From Vanessa cardui (taxonomy: Eukaryota > Arthropoda > Insecta > Lepidoptera > Nymphalidae): a stretch of DNA of 64,000 nucleotides. Every line of letters begins with the position of its first letter. Positions within the stretch are counted from its first letter, which is position 1. Under the pieces are notes generated by a model, which was given only the letters and a program-made list of their open reading frames with translations, had not been told where the DNA came from and did not search any database. Below, piece after piece: positions 35,052 through 45,916 of this stretch. Made by a program: the position numbers and the translations under genes. The stretch covers positions 2,170,803 to 2,234,802 of the forward strand of contig NC_061129.1 in assembly GCF_905220365.1 (NCBI RefSeq). Reading direction: 5' to 3'.

Positions 35052-36489
35052 GCCTATCCAGACACTAACCGTCATCGGATTGTACAGTCAGATAAAGAAA
35101 ACCTTCGTCAGTTTTTAAATTCATTCCTTTATCAATTCTTAAGCTCTTAGTACCTTTTAAAACTAAACATCAAATCATTGCGACGCAATATGACATTATC
35201 GATCGGTAAAGCAGATTATTTCATACGCACGCGAAAATGGATCTTAAGGTGACGAATATTTTCTTACCCCGACTGTACAAGGATTTGACAATTTCATCAG
35301 AGTACAAACACAACGTAGCCGGTGATTCACCAATCGCTGACGGCCTGGCGCGTCACAATTACAATCAAAACAAAACACGCTCACGGCTACACACATGCGT
35401 GCAATGCCCGGCGTTTGGTCTAAGTGATAAGCGTTTGTTTTTATTAATGTATACATAAAAATACAAGTGTTTGTTGTGTTGTATCGCTGTATAACATAAT
35501 ATTTTGTTTAGATTTAGATGAACATTTACATTGCTTAAATTTGTTTAGTTATTTATACGCAATGAAAATACAAGCAGCGTGTTTTCTAACGTGATATTCC
35601 AAGCAATATATAAAATATGATAAATTAGTTTTCGATTACATTAAATATATTCAATGCACACAAGATAATAGCTTACTCAAATAACAGAGTTGGACCAACC
35701 GACCTTGGATTTATAAACCCTATAATCAGTTCTTGATCAATATCTTTATTATACTAAAACTATTCCACGTAAATAATAAAGTGACGATATAAAGGTCATA
35801 ATAATATCATAGATTATTTTAGATTAATACTAGTAAACAATAATCAAGGTTGTATTAACTCCTCCTACCTATGACTATCGTAAAAGTCGTAATGTAAACA
35901 TTTGGACGTAATAATTTCTCAGAAACTAACACCCACAATATTGTAATTTAGTAATTAGGTTCCTTATATATCCCCTAAGAAAGGATTTTACAAAACAACA
36001 CAAAGTTTTTTGAAGTAAGAAACTTGAAATTTAAAATGTAGATATGCTCTATAGATATACGGAGATGTTTTAATATCAAAAGGTTAATGTATATTTAAAA
36101 AGAAACCCCGGATTTAGGATTAAAACATAACACAAAATATAAAATATATCACAAAATAAACATAAAGTGAAAGATCTTGGGAATTGCTAGAGCAATCTGT
36201 GGTATTCAATAACAATTTCTAATATGGCGTTCGAATGTCGATGACGCTGCCGTCGAATTTTTGAAAGTCAAAATAGATAGAAGTATTGTTGAACTAGAAA
36301 TAAAGATAAAGAGAACTATTAGTACAGTGTATTATAGCTCAGCTTTTAGTAAATCGCATAAAATATTTAAGGTTATTCTATTCATTATTGCTTCTATTGA
36401 AATGTACTACCGTGGTATATTGCTCCAGGTAGCCCGAATTCTCTTCTGAATTCGTACTACAGATTATACAGATTATCCAAAACAAAACC

Positions 36490-36745
36490 AATCGCTCCTG
36501 CCTTTTAACGGTCACGCGATGACCTCGTGTAACACTTTTCCGTCGTGACTCGCAGCGTGACGCCTCATCTCGGTCGCTAGCCAACACTCAACCACATACA
36601 ATAATAGTCATAGGAATACATGAAAAAATGTGTATGCGGTCATAACTTACTCCACCCGATCACTCGGTGGGCGCGTGTTACTTTCACGACGCGCGCGTGA
36701 CGTCACATCGCGCGTCTCGTAAGCGTCGAGGAAAGGCCGTGACAA
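36490..36745. promoter_or_regulatory. CpG-rich block with perfect CRE, about 1.2 kb upstream of cabut
   Basis: A local CpG-dense segment containing TGACGTCA at 36698-36705 and several TGACG half sites. On the minus strand a strong GTAAGT donor sits at 36650-36645, so it could be an untranslated first exon of a leftward transcript, or a distal cabut promoter or enhancer. Confidence 0.4.
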
Positions 36746-37577
36746 CAACAATAGACAACTTGTCTATATCCAAACGCTATTGTATCGTGAAGTTTAGGAA
36801 GTGATACTTATAGTTTGTTTGGCTACTAATAAGTAGTAAGTTTAAGTTTTTAGTAAGAATGTTTTAAAGGTTTTTTTTTTAAGTTATTTGATATTCATTT
36901 ATATTTTCACCGTTCGTCTGTGCAAGGGACGATGAAAAATTTGTAAATACGAGTACTTTTTTAGTTCAATCTGAACGCACGCTTCATCTTTAATATGTTA
37001 TCAAGTTGCCGACCTCCTGATAAGATAGATCGTGGGAATAATAAATTCTCCATACAAACTATTTTATGTTTCAGCTACTAAGAGTCAATATCGCAATTCA
37101 AAAGTTAACTGGTGATAGTTTTATCATTTTAACATACTTATATATATTTTTATTTATAATTATATTTACTAAAAACAAAAGTAAACAACGCTCATTGATA
37201 TCTCGACGGAGCGAGCGCGAATCCAAACAAATGAGAAACGCAGCGCGCGTATCTGATTACAGTGTCCCTGATAGCCGTGTGTTTACTATCTAGAATATTC
37301 ACATTTACGTTCCGAATATCCGAATACAGATAACGCGCTTATTACGACAACCGCGAAACGTTTTGTTTGCTTTCTTCTGTACCGTGCTACATTTTCTCTC
37401 GGAAACGGCGCGGAGGTCGTTGACACCTGTCAAAATTGCAGAAGAGGTGCAAGCCGTCGACTTGTGACGGTCCGGCCGCGCGGCCGCAGGCGTCGACTGC
37501 GACGCGCTGCACCGAGTAGCTGCGGCGACCTTGTCGCGCCCGCGCCCCTCGCGCGACGTCATGCGGGGGCGCGCCGG

Positions 37578-37585
37578 TGACGTCA
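37578..37585. promoter_or_regulatory. Perfect CRE (TGACGTCA)
   Basis: Palindromic CREB/ATF site, with a one-mismatch partner GACGTCAT 23 bases upstream at 37555. Sits about 306 bases before the cabut start codon. Confidence 0.6.
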
Positions 37586-37617
37586 CGCCACGACCTCGCC
37601 ACCCGTCACTCGGCGTG

Positions 37618-37634
37618 CACGTGAACACCACGAG
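37618..37634 (+). promoter_or_regulatory. Carbohydrate-response-element-like motif
   Basis: CACGTG-AACAC-CACGAG: two E-box hexamers with exactly the 5-bp spacing of the ChoRE bound by Mondo/ChREBP-Mlx. The first is perfect and the second has one mismatch. Fly cabut is a direct Mondo-Mlx target, which makes the site plausible; occupancy is not shown by sequence. Confidence 0.55.
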
Positions 37635-37890
37635 CCGGCACGCGCTGGCTGCGTGATCACTCCGCTCCCATTGGCCGGCTGTGCCGCGCCGTCCTCTCCC
37701 ATTGGTCGCCCGCCGCCCGCTCCCCGCGTCGGTCCGTGCCTCGTACCTCGAGCGCTCGCGAAGCGGTTTATTCGTCTGCGGATCGCCGACGAAAATACAC
37801 GGCTCTCTTGGAAGTACTAGCGGTACAAGCCCGCGAATTCTGTGAATTAAAAAAGAAAGTTTCTCACCGTTGAATGATAACTTAGTCAGA

Positions 37891-39081
37891 ATGTCCACTA
37901 TGCTAGATGTTTGCGGACCCCTCTCCCCGCCTTCAACGCCGCCGTTGATGGACATTAAAGTGAGTGTTGACATTGTTTTGTTGTTAACAGAAACTTTTGT
38001 TTTGTTTTCTTAATTTTTTTATTTAAATTAAAAATAATTAAACCTTGTAGAATTAAACCGTATCTTGTGCAATCGAAAGTATGGCAGGAGTGCGGCGCGC
38101 GATCACGCAGCGTGCGCGTGCTCCGGGCTAGTGAGCAATCATTTATGTATGTCTGTCTTTGTCTCACAGGTCGAGTTACCTCTAAAGAAAGCTGCAGTGA
38201 AGCGTGCAAGAGAATCGTCACCGCCGGCTGGGCTGGTCACACCCCAGCCCTCGGATTCGGAAGGCGAAGATGAATTCAGCAAGCGATCTCGGTGTGAGCT
38301 TGCGAGGCTCTTACTCACCACGCCCCCGCCCGAGCCCTGCGCTCGGCCTTCGGTCATCATGCGAGCACACAAGGACGGCACCTGCAGTCCTGAGCCGCTC
38401 CCGATACCACCGTCAAATATGAACATCCTGAAGACCTTAAAATTCAAAATGAACCGAGGCCACAGCTACTCACAAGCCAAATACATAGCGAGCCAGGCGC
38501 AGACTCCGCCGCCCGCCCCGCCCAGTCCCAAACCTAAAGTGGAAGAGGCGCGGGTCCCGTCACCTCACCCAGACTGCCAGCCTAAGCAAGACGAGCACAG
38601 AGTGCCTCAAGTGGCTTCGACACCCGGGTGGGTCCCGCTCGCCCCGAGACCGGCCCCGGCTGTGATAGTGCCGGGCGCCCTCCTTCCGACCACAGCACTC
38701 TGGTTGGTCGCACCCGCGCCGGCCGCACGACGTCGCCTATACGAGTGCACTTACCCCGGCTGCGGGAAAAATTACTTCAAATCGTCACATCTGAAAGCGC
38801 ACGCCCGCACACACACGGGCGAGCGTCCCTTCAAGTGCACCTGGCCGGGCTGCGAGCGACGGTTCTCCCGCTCCGACGAGCTCTCCCGGCACAAGCGGAC
38901 CCACACCGGCGAGAAGAAGTTCGGCTGCAGAGTCTGTAACCGGCGCTTCATGCGCTCCGACCACCTCGCGAAGCACGTCAAGAGGCACGCGAAGGAGCGC
39001 GCCCCCCCGGCGCCCGTGCTCCGACTCCTGCCCTCCCCTCCCCTCGCTATTCCGGTCCACAACCCCACCGTAGTGCAGTGA
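37891..39081 (+). CDS. cbt: Cabut/KLF10-11-like zinc-finger transcription factor
   Basis: Two exons: 37891-37959 (MSTMLDVCGPLSPPSTPPLM then DIK) and 38170-39081, separated by a 210-bp phase-0 intron with GTGAGT donor and TTTGTCTCACAG acceptor; product 326 aa. Three C-terminal C2H2 fingers: 216-238 (C-x4-C-x12-H-x3-H), 246-268 (same) and 276-296 (C-x2-C), joined by TGERPFK and TGEKKFG linkers. Contact residues KSSHLKAH, RSDELSRH and RSDHLAKH are those of KLF/SP factors that bind GC/CACCC boxes; YFKSSHLKAH is typical of KLF10/11 (TIEG). The N-terminal half is Pro/Ser-rich with a basic KKAAVKRAR patch, an LLLTTPPPEP motif and SVIMRAHKDGT, as I recall from cabut. In flies Cabut is a nuclear, mostly repressive factor in sugar response, circadian output, dorsal closure and growth. 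The chosen ATG has A at -3; M4 is an alternative. Complete, no damage. Confidence 0.93.
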
Positions 39082-39565
39082 GCGCTACCGACTGTGATTC
39101 AGATCTCATGATCGTTACCTAGTTTTAGTACTCAATTAAGACTGTCCTATCTGACTACTTAAGTAGTTGCTAGTTGTAAGTCTATGTTATTATTTAGATG
39201 ATGGTAAGCTTCAAAGAATATAAAAGATTGATTTATAAATGATGTCGTTTCCTTTCTCACTTCACTTACACTGCACACACGATCACGATACACAGATTCA
39301 CTTACAAGCGTAGTGGTATGTCGTTGTAAAATCTGGTTTCCAAAATCCAATCCAAGAGTGCCGTGGTGGTCGCTGACAGTCCGACCACGAAAGCCCAGCA
39401 CAGAAGGCCGGCGTGCGACTGGCGGCGCACCGCGCTCGCCTCCGCGTCGCAAACTGATAACGACTTGTGACTTCTCTTATCGCGTGGCGATATCTCACAA
39501 TTAAATATCAAGAAAATACCAAACGCTTATCAAAGTTTAAAATAAAAATAAAAAACTAATTTCTT
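39082..39565 (+). other. cabut 3' UTR with polyadenylation signal
   Basis: AATAAA occurs at 39541-39546 (repeated two bases on), the first good signal after the stop. A 7-bp hairpin, GTGGTCG/CGACCAC with 9-nt loop, lies at 39366-39388. The 39290-39470 part is unusually GC-rich for untranslated DNA and carries open frames on the minus strand that I regard as shadows. Confidence 0.6.
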
Positions 39566-40424
39566 GTAACTAATTCGAATATTCCACTAGAAAGGTTCAA
39601 AATCAATTCGTTTTGCAATATGTATTTAGTTAAAGTCTTATTAATTACATCGATTTAAAATTCTGAGCTAATTACTTATTTTGAAATGTGCATATTTGAT
39701 ATGACTAATGTCTTATAAAAGTATATAATTTTTAATTTAAATCACAAATTCAGCCTACAGGTCGATCGTTAATCTTTTATCTATTTCCGGTACACTTCTA
39801 GAGCGGATTTTATACATTAAAAACAGTTATTGAACCCAATAGCAATTTCTAATCGGAGCAATTGAATCTTTGACATATAATATTAAATGACTAAAAGTAA
39901 TGCAACAAAAAACGTCCAAACATTTAAATCTTTCCTAAATGTTCTCGAATACATTCGAAATTCGAACATTGCACAATAATACATAAAACCAAATACACAC
40001 ACATCCACACTTAACGCGAATGTGAAGTTTTTTTATAGAAATGTATGAACAGCTACGAACAAAGAATCTAACTAGTATTCAGATCACTCGCTTCCCGAGT
40101 GTCACCGCCACCACTGGGTCACGTGAGGGCGATAACGCGTCATGCCAAAATATGGTTCCGTAGGATTACTATGTAAGTATAACATTCCAATCGAACATGC
40201 TAAATGACTAAGGATACCTATTCTCATTTATTTATAAATTATTTTGTTTTGCAATAGATTATGAGCTTGTTTTCGATTACACATAATATATAAATTTCTG
40301 TGATCTCTTTCGTATCATTATTTTTTTTTTTAAATTAAACAGTAACTTGACTTATGCACACTTGTGTCAAGCCTTCATTCATTTAGGCAAATGTTACATA
40401 TCAATAAGGTTTGTGTAATAAAGC

Positions 40425-40590
40425 TCAGTGCGAGATCATTATTAATTCCACCATTTAAGACCGCTACTATAGTAGTAGTAAATTATTGTTATGTTCCGGT
40501 TTCAAGGGTGGGTGAACCAGAGTAATTACAGCCACAAGGGACATAACTTCATAGTTACCAAGCTTGGTGGCGCATTGGTGATGTAAACCG
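40425..40590 (+). repeat. Dispersed repeat family B
   Basis: GTTATGTTCCGGTTTCAAGG, GTGGGTGAACCAGAG, CAAGGGACATAACTTCATAG, TTGGTGGCGCATTGGTGATG; the last third is missing. Confidence 0.75.
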
Positions 40591-41660
40591 CCAATCTCTA
40601 CGAGCAGTGTTGGCCACATATTGGCCTATATACCTAATAATAACATATATTGAATTTCAACTTATGTATAGGCATATATTTCACAGCTATACCAGTTTCT
40701 TATAAAGCTGTTTATTAAAAAAGTATATTTATATAACATATTTACATGCTCAAAGGACTCATTTAGATATGGACTGATAATTTGTTTTATAATAATTAAC
40801 AATTACAAAATATTAAAGCACAATTTGTGTGATGATTGAGTTGTAAATAATTATAATATTTTTATTAAATGGTCAAGATGGGTCTATTTTTGATGAAGTT
40901 AATAATCAAAGTTTAGCTTTTACATTGGGATATGTTATTTTTAACGCGTCTTCGTGGTGATGGGAATGGTACATATATAGATTTTGGATAATATCTACCC
41001 GATAAATAAGTAAATAATACAAATCCACCAAATATTTATATATTCAATCGGACAACTACGTTGGATAAAATTTAAAAACATATATTAGATAAAAACCTTC
41101 CCGAAAACACATATTACCTACATAGAACATCTCAACATAAAATTAATAATCAATGGTGTTGCTTGCACAAAAATACAAGATATAACATAAATATTACCTA
41201 AGCCATTTAAAAATAATTTGCATATAGAATTAAAAACAATAATTAATAACAATGACGGCGAAGCGGTCTGTACAAATCACACAGCGTTACTTGAGATTAA
41301 TGTTTTTATCAGCTTAACAATGAATACTTAAAAAATCCTTCGAAATTATGATCAAAATATTATTGTCTCTTGTTAGCACAAAATCGTAACACGAATTGCC
41401 CACGCGCAGTCCACGACGGGAGGGCGTGACACAAACGTCATAATGAAAATTACTCTGATAGCAGTAAGGCGGTGCCATAGATAGCGTTTGTTTTTGCAAC
41501 ATTGCAAACTTCAAAGCTATATTATCCTAACTTTGATTTACTTCAGATATCGCTCTTAAATTATATTCAATACGTTTGCATATTTTAATATTATTTACTC
41601 ATAGGTAGACAAGAAAATAGGATACATTTTTGTTTAGGATGATATTCGAATTTTTATAAG

Positions 41661-41852
41661 TACTAGCGTAGCGTAGCCCCGTCCCGGCTTCGCATGGGTG
41701 GACCAACGTATGTTTTTTTTTTTCATATTTTTACCTTTTATTTATATATTTTTGTTGCTTTTTTAACAATTGTGACAAAACCTCATGAAAATCCGTTCAG
41801 TAGTTTTGGAGCTTCTCACGAACATAGTTTTATAATATGTAGTGATTAGTAA
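41661..41852 (+). repeat. Dispersed CTAGC-type repeat, partial
   Basis: TACTAGCGTAGCGTAGCCCC, GTCCCGGCTTCGCATGGGTG and ATCCGTTCAGTAGTTTTGGA, related to the unit at 18081. Confidence 0.6.
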
Positions 41853-42059
41853 CTGCTTACCGTCAACAGCCGTCTGCTTTACCCCTATGGGTCACATTAT
41901 ATTATATGTTACAAAACCTTTCTCAATAAAAGGTCAAACTAACAACTAACGTACATCTGATAGCCCAATTATTATTTTTAGGCATTCAATAGCCCAATTA
42001 AAATGTTCAAACTTTCATCTCCTATGTATCCAAAAATGCACGACGACAAGATTTTGAGC

Positions 42060-42240
42060 CATTGACGGCTTTGCACAACCACTATGTGGCACAAGCTTTC
42101 TCCAGCGGTCCCCAAATGGTATACTTATAACCTTTACAAAAAGAGCCTACTAATTCCATAAATGCTGGGAACACACCTGCAAGCCCCGCGTGGAAGGTGG
42201 TATAAAGTGATCCTCAACATTTCCAACCTTATCATAAAAA
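42060..42240 (-). repeat. Dispersed repeat family C, degenerate
   Basis: Inverted wording: CTTTGCACAACCACTATGTG, GCACAAGCTTTCTCCAGCGG, TACAAAAAGAGCCTACTAAT, CACCTGCAAGCCC, CCTTATCATAAAAAA. Confidence 0.6.
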
Positions 42241-42454
42241 AACTACAACATGTAACAGGAACGTTTTGCATGGATTCTAACGCATAGAGCAGCTAGTAAA
42301 TGCATTTGGGCTATGCGTAGTTATCTCAGGTGGAAAGGACGCAACGGTAAAGCGTGTACTTCAAAATGAGGTTTACAAACTTGAATTCGCCTTACTGTTT
42401 CTTCCTTTCCAGTGACGTCATGTAATGTAATCATTAATTTAACAGTCCATTAAT

Positions 42455-42705
42455 GTATGGGTCATTGACATTGACAACAGATTTAGGACTTAATGATAAG
42501 TGGTCACCACCGACCATTTCTCACATCGCCAATGCCACCAACCTTGGAAGCTCAGATGTTATGTCTCTTGTGTCCATAATAACACTGGCTCACTCACACT
42601 ATAAGCTAGAAAACAAGAATACTAAGTATTGTCGTTTGAATATCTGATGAGTGATTATCCAAGCGAACTCGCAAGTTTGCATGATGCCTTACCACCAAGT
42701 CAAAA
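42455..42705 (-). repeat. Dispersed repeat family B
   Basis: AATGATAAGTGGTCACCACC, ATCGCCAATGCCACCAACCT, CTCAGATGTTATGTCTCTTG and AACACTGGCTCACTCACAC. It loses the AGAAATATTAAC block. Confidence 0.75.
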
Positions 42706-42984
42706 AAGGTATTGAGACGTATTTGAGTTCTTTTTGTTTAAGAGTATTTGGGTTTTTTTATAACAGTATCAAGTTTATCGAAGATTATTCTTACACGTGT
42801 AACGGCACAGATAAAAAACATTTTATTTATAATTATAGACTAATGTCCGGTTTATACTGGTATTCGTGTAACGATCTGTTTCGTTTACGAATAGTTGAAT
42901 TATCTACGAGACGTTTTTCAGAAACCGACAATGGTTTGCTACTAATGGTTACAAAGCTACGATGTAGCTTATAGTCGGATAATC

Positions 42985-43235
42985 GTATGAAGATGAAATA
43001 TGCTATACGTGAGCAGATTTGTCGTAGAACCGATGACCGTTGGGGAAAACGTGTTCTAAAGTGGAGACCGCGTCTCGGCAAACGTAGTGTAGGACGTCCT
43101 CAGGCACTGTGGAGTGGTTATTTAAGCAAGACGGCAGGCAGGAGCTGAATGCGAGTAGCCGAAGAAAGCTGCGGCGTTCATTTTGAAAGGGCTATGTCCC
43201 ACAGTGGACGAATATGGCCTGCTGATGATGATGAT
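42985..43235 (+). pseudogene. RTE-type LINE 3' end, degenerate
   Basis: Frame gives EQICRRTDDRWGKRVLKWRP then RLGKRSVGRPQALWSGY, a TGA, MRVAEESCGV, and the terminal QQWT-equivalent block CCCACAGTGGACG with a GATGATGATGAT tail. Same family as 1456 and 58160. Confidence 0.82.
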
Positions 43236-44124
43236 GATGAGTAGATGGAATCGTTTTTTTTTTTATTTACGTATGTGTAATACATATAGATTTTACAACC
43301 ACAGGAGAATTAAATACTTGCCAGCATAAATTTGACATCAAATTGGATAAGAGCTTAAATAATCTGTGTTATTCAGTATGGATTCCCAAAAAAGTTATGC
43401 AAATGAAGATGTTACAGGAAATTTGGAAGCAAAATTAAAGTGTATATTAGTAATTAATCGTAATAGTGCTGTATTATACAAAACAATATAATTATCAAGA
43501 AATATGTGTATAGCAACATATGTGTACGCAAGTAGGGTTATTAGAAAAACTCATAGAATACGTAAATAAAAGATTTGCTAATCTTCGTCAATTGGAAAAG
43601 GCTGTAGAAAATTTGGTGTACTAGGCTGACTAAAAACTATACTGCCTTACTGCACTATAAAGAAGGGGTGGAGCTACGTCAAAAGCTGCTGTATACAAGT
43701 AAGTATTTTAAGTACTTATAGAAGGTGGTAATATATCTGAGTTATAAGCTCACTCATTCTCGTTTTATTTCATTGAATAATACTTAAGTGAGTCAATATA
43801 ATTGCGGAACACAAAGGAACATAATATTTTAACTACAGCGCAATCGTGATGCAATATCAAGATATATCTGACGCATAGATAACATTGCATGTTATAATGA
43901 TCAAGACTTATTTTTAATGCAATCATTATGAACTATTGCACTATTTGTCGTTGTTCTTGCATTCGTGGATGATGATATACGGCATCTGTAGAGCTGTTCC
44001 GTAAAACTCACCTCAGAAGACGACAGAATGTGATAATCAGCAATATTTAGCACAATACTCCTAACATTTAAAATAAATACGTATTCAAATAGCGTCCGCC
44101 CTCACCTAAGTCCGTTTTGAACAA

Positions 44125-44385
44125 TTCAAGAAATATTACAGAATGGTACCGCTGATGGCAAATGCTATCCGTATTTTCATATTCTAACGTGAAACAGCAA
44201 TATTTAGTACTATTGTGTTTCGCTATGAAGAGTGAGTGAGCTAGTGTAACTACAGGCAAACACATCTTAGTTCCCAAGGTTGGTGTATTGGTTATATGAG
44301 AAATTATTAATATTTTTTCAGTACTAATTTCCATAGGCCATGTTTTTGTAGTGACCACGTACCAGCAGACGACCATAATGACGGA
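44125..44385 (+). repeat. Dispersed repeat family B
   Basis: AGTGAGTGAGCTAGTGTAAC, TACAGGCAAACACATCTTAG, TTCCCAAGGTTGGTG and GTGACCACGTACCAGCAGAC. GGGACATAA is missing. Confidence 0.72.
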
Positions 44386-45292
44386 ACGCCGACGAAAATA
44401 GAGAAAAAAACATCTCGTGAACTCAAAAGTGACTCTGTTTGTTTTTATGAAATTTAGTAGGATCTACGAAAGAAGCTTGAACCCAAAAAACATAGGCTCC
44501 TTTACAATCTTAAATCCAAGCAGGTAAAGCTAGTTAGTATTATAATTATATATTTCAGCTAATATAATAAACCCTTGAATTAATATAATTTATTTATTTT
44601 CAACCGACTTCAAAAAGGAGGAGGTTTGTTACCTCATAGTTTTTTCCCGCTTCTTTATTTTCTTTTGGTTGTTGAGGCGCGTGCCCGTGGCTGACACCGG
44701 CTCCAAATATAACAATAACTATAAAACTATGTACGTTACATAATCGTAAATCGACTTTTAAGTAGTATAATATTTTTCATTGCATTTTACTTAGGAGGAC
44801 TCTAAAAATATGTTGAATACGCAATTATTTTTATTACTTTTTAGTGCATATTAGTTTAGCAATACTCGCAAAAATCTTTGTTTTTGAGAAAAAATAATAT
44901 CCTTTTTATATTATGTATATTATAATACATATATTTAAAGCCTGTTTAATTAAACACCATTCTTAAATAATTAAATAAGATCGAAATATTTGGATGTTAT
45001 TGAAATTAAAGGTCACAATTAAAAATGTAGTTTTACGAAGGCGTTCTAGATTGAATTAATTTTTAAGCTCGATTTGAAACAATTCGCAAGGTTTAATATT
45101 ACTTTGTTACCTTATTTGGAATTAATATATTAATTCTGTACTACAATTGGCCTCACAGTCAATAAGTACCTTCTTATAATGGTGAACGGCTTTGTATGTC
45201 GATCTTTGTTATCGGAAATGAGTTATTTTACGTGACTTAGGGACTATTCCTTAATTACGTAAGCCTATTTTTACTAATTTTGACCCCCTTTT

Positions 45293-45916
45293 CAGTGGTG
45301 GATTAATAAATTTCTCTCAACAATAGCCTGTAAATTCCCACTGCTGGGCTAAATGCCTGCTCTCCCTTTGAGGAGAAGGTTTGGAACATATCCCACCACA
45401 CTGTTCAAATGCGGGTTGGTGGAATGCACATGTGGCAGAATCCCTATGAAATTTCTCACATGTAGGTTTCCTTACGATGTTTTCCTTTACGGCTGAGCAC
45501 GAGATGAATTATAAAGACAAATTAAGCACATGAAACAGGGGCGCTTGCCTGGATTTGAACCCGCAATCATCGGTTAAGATGCACGCGGTCTAACCACTGG
45601 GCCATCTTGGTCCTAAATTTCTGCCGCCCCTACTGATTATTGAAATTCAATACTTTAGTTTACCTGCCAATCATATTAATTACATTTATTCTGAAATTGC
45701 AAAACATATGATCTGTGTTCTATCGTCTTCATTACATCGGTTACTATATAACTTTTGCTACCCGCTATGCAGTGATGAGTATACGGATTACGGACGTAAT
45801 GTATATACATATAATTATTGCAGTAAGATAAAAAAAAATTGGGCCAAATTTGCTGCCCCTCTATGTCTGCCGCTATAGGCTCCAGCCTACTTAGCCTATT
45901 GGTAAATCCGCCACTA
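45293..45916. mobile_element. hAT-like element split by a SINE
   Basis: Left end CAGTGGTGGATTAATAAATT and right end GGTAAATCCGCCACTA are inverted; the interior (GGCTCCAGCCTACTTAGCCT, CTGCCCCTCTATGTCTGCCG) matches 27990-28030 inverted. Flanking octamers CCCCTTTT and CCTCTATT agree at six of eight. A 298-bp SINE interrupts it near the left end. Confidence 0.68.
45316..45613 (-). mobile_element. Metulj-like SINE with 9-bp target duplication
   Basis: TAAATTTCT is duplicated at 45307-45315 and 45614-45622. The sequence is well preserved, from CAACAATAGCCTGTAAATTC to ACTGGGCCATCTTGG. It belongs to the TTTGAGGAGAAGG subfamily and postdates the hAT-like element that hosts it. Confidence 0.9.

Larger units (their letters stand above)
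24311..37390. other. Divergent ush/cabut intergenic region, no gene recognised
   Basis: About 13 kb between the two head-to-head genes. It is dominated by SINEs, family B, C and D repeats, two fold-back or hAT-like elements and one dead LINE. Non-repeat blocks include 32300-33430 and 35060-36480. The 35237-35458 block has overlapping frames on both strands but no homology I recognise. Confidence 0.6.
37400..37890 (+). promoter_or_regulatory. cabut promoter and 5' UTR, CpG-rich
   Basis: The most CpG-rich segment of the window, directly upstream of the cabut ATG. It contains CRE-type sites at 37555-37562 and 37578-37585, a ChoRE-like element at 37618-37634 and two inverted CCAAT boxes (CCCATTGG near 37665 and 37699). 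A three-codon upstream ORF, ATG ATA ACT TAG, lies at 37874-37885, five bases before the main start. No TATA box; the start site is probably between 37700 and 37850 but is not resolved. Confidence 0.75.

Noticed and set aside
36378..36587. 70-codon minus-strand frame in the CpG-rich block
   Set aside because: No domain or signal supports translation; the frame continues through the AT-rich flank into Ile/Cys-rich chance sequence.
37305..37973. 222-codon minus-strand frame overlapping the cabut promoter and exon 1
   Set aside because: It lies in CpG-rich DNA antisense to cabut exon 1, has low-complexity Arg/Gly/Ser composition and no recognisable domain; GC-rich DNA yields long chance frames.
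38628..39068. Additional frames on both strands over the zinc-finger exon
   Set aside because: They are out-of-frame shadows of the cabut coding sequence.
42651..42974. 107-codon plus-strand frame
   Set aside because: It begins in a family B repeat and runs into DNA just before an RTE LINE remnant; no domain recognised.
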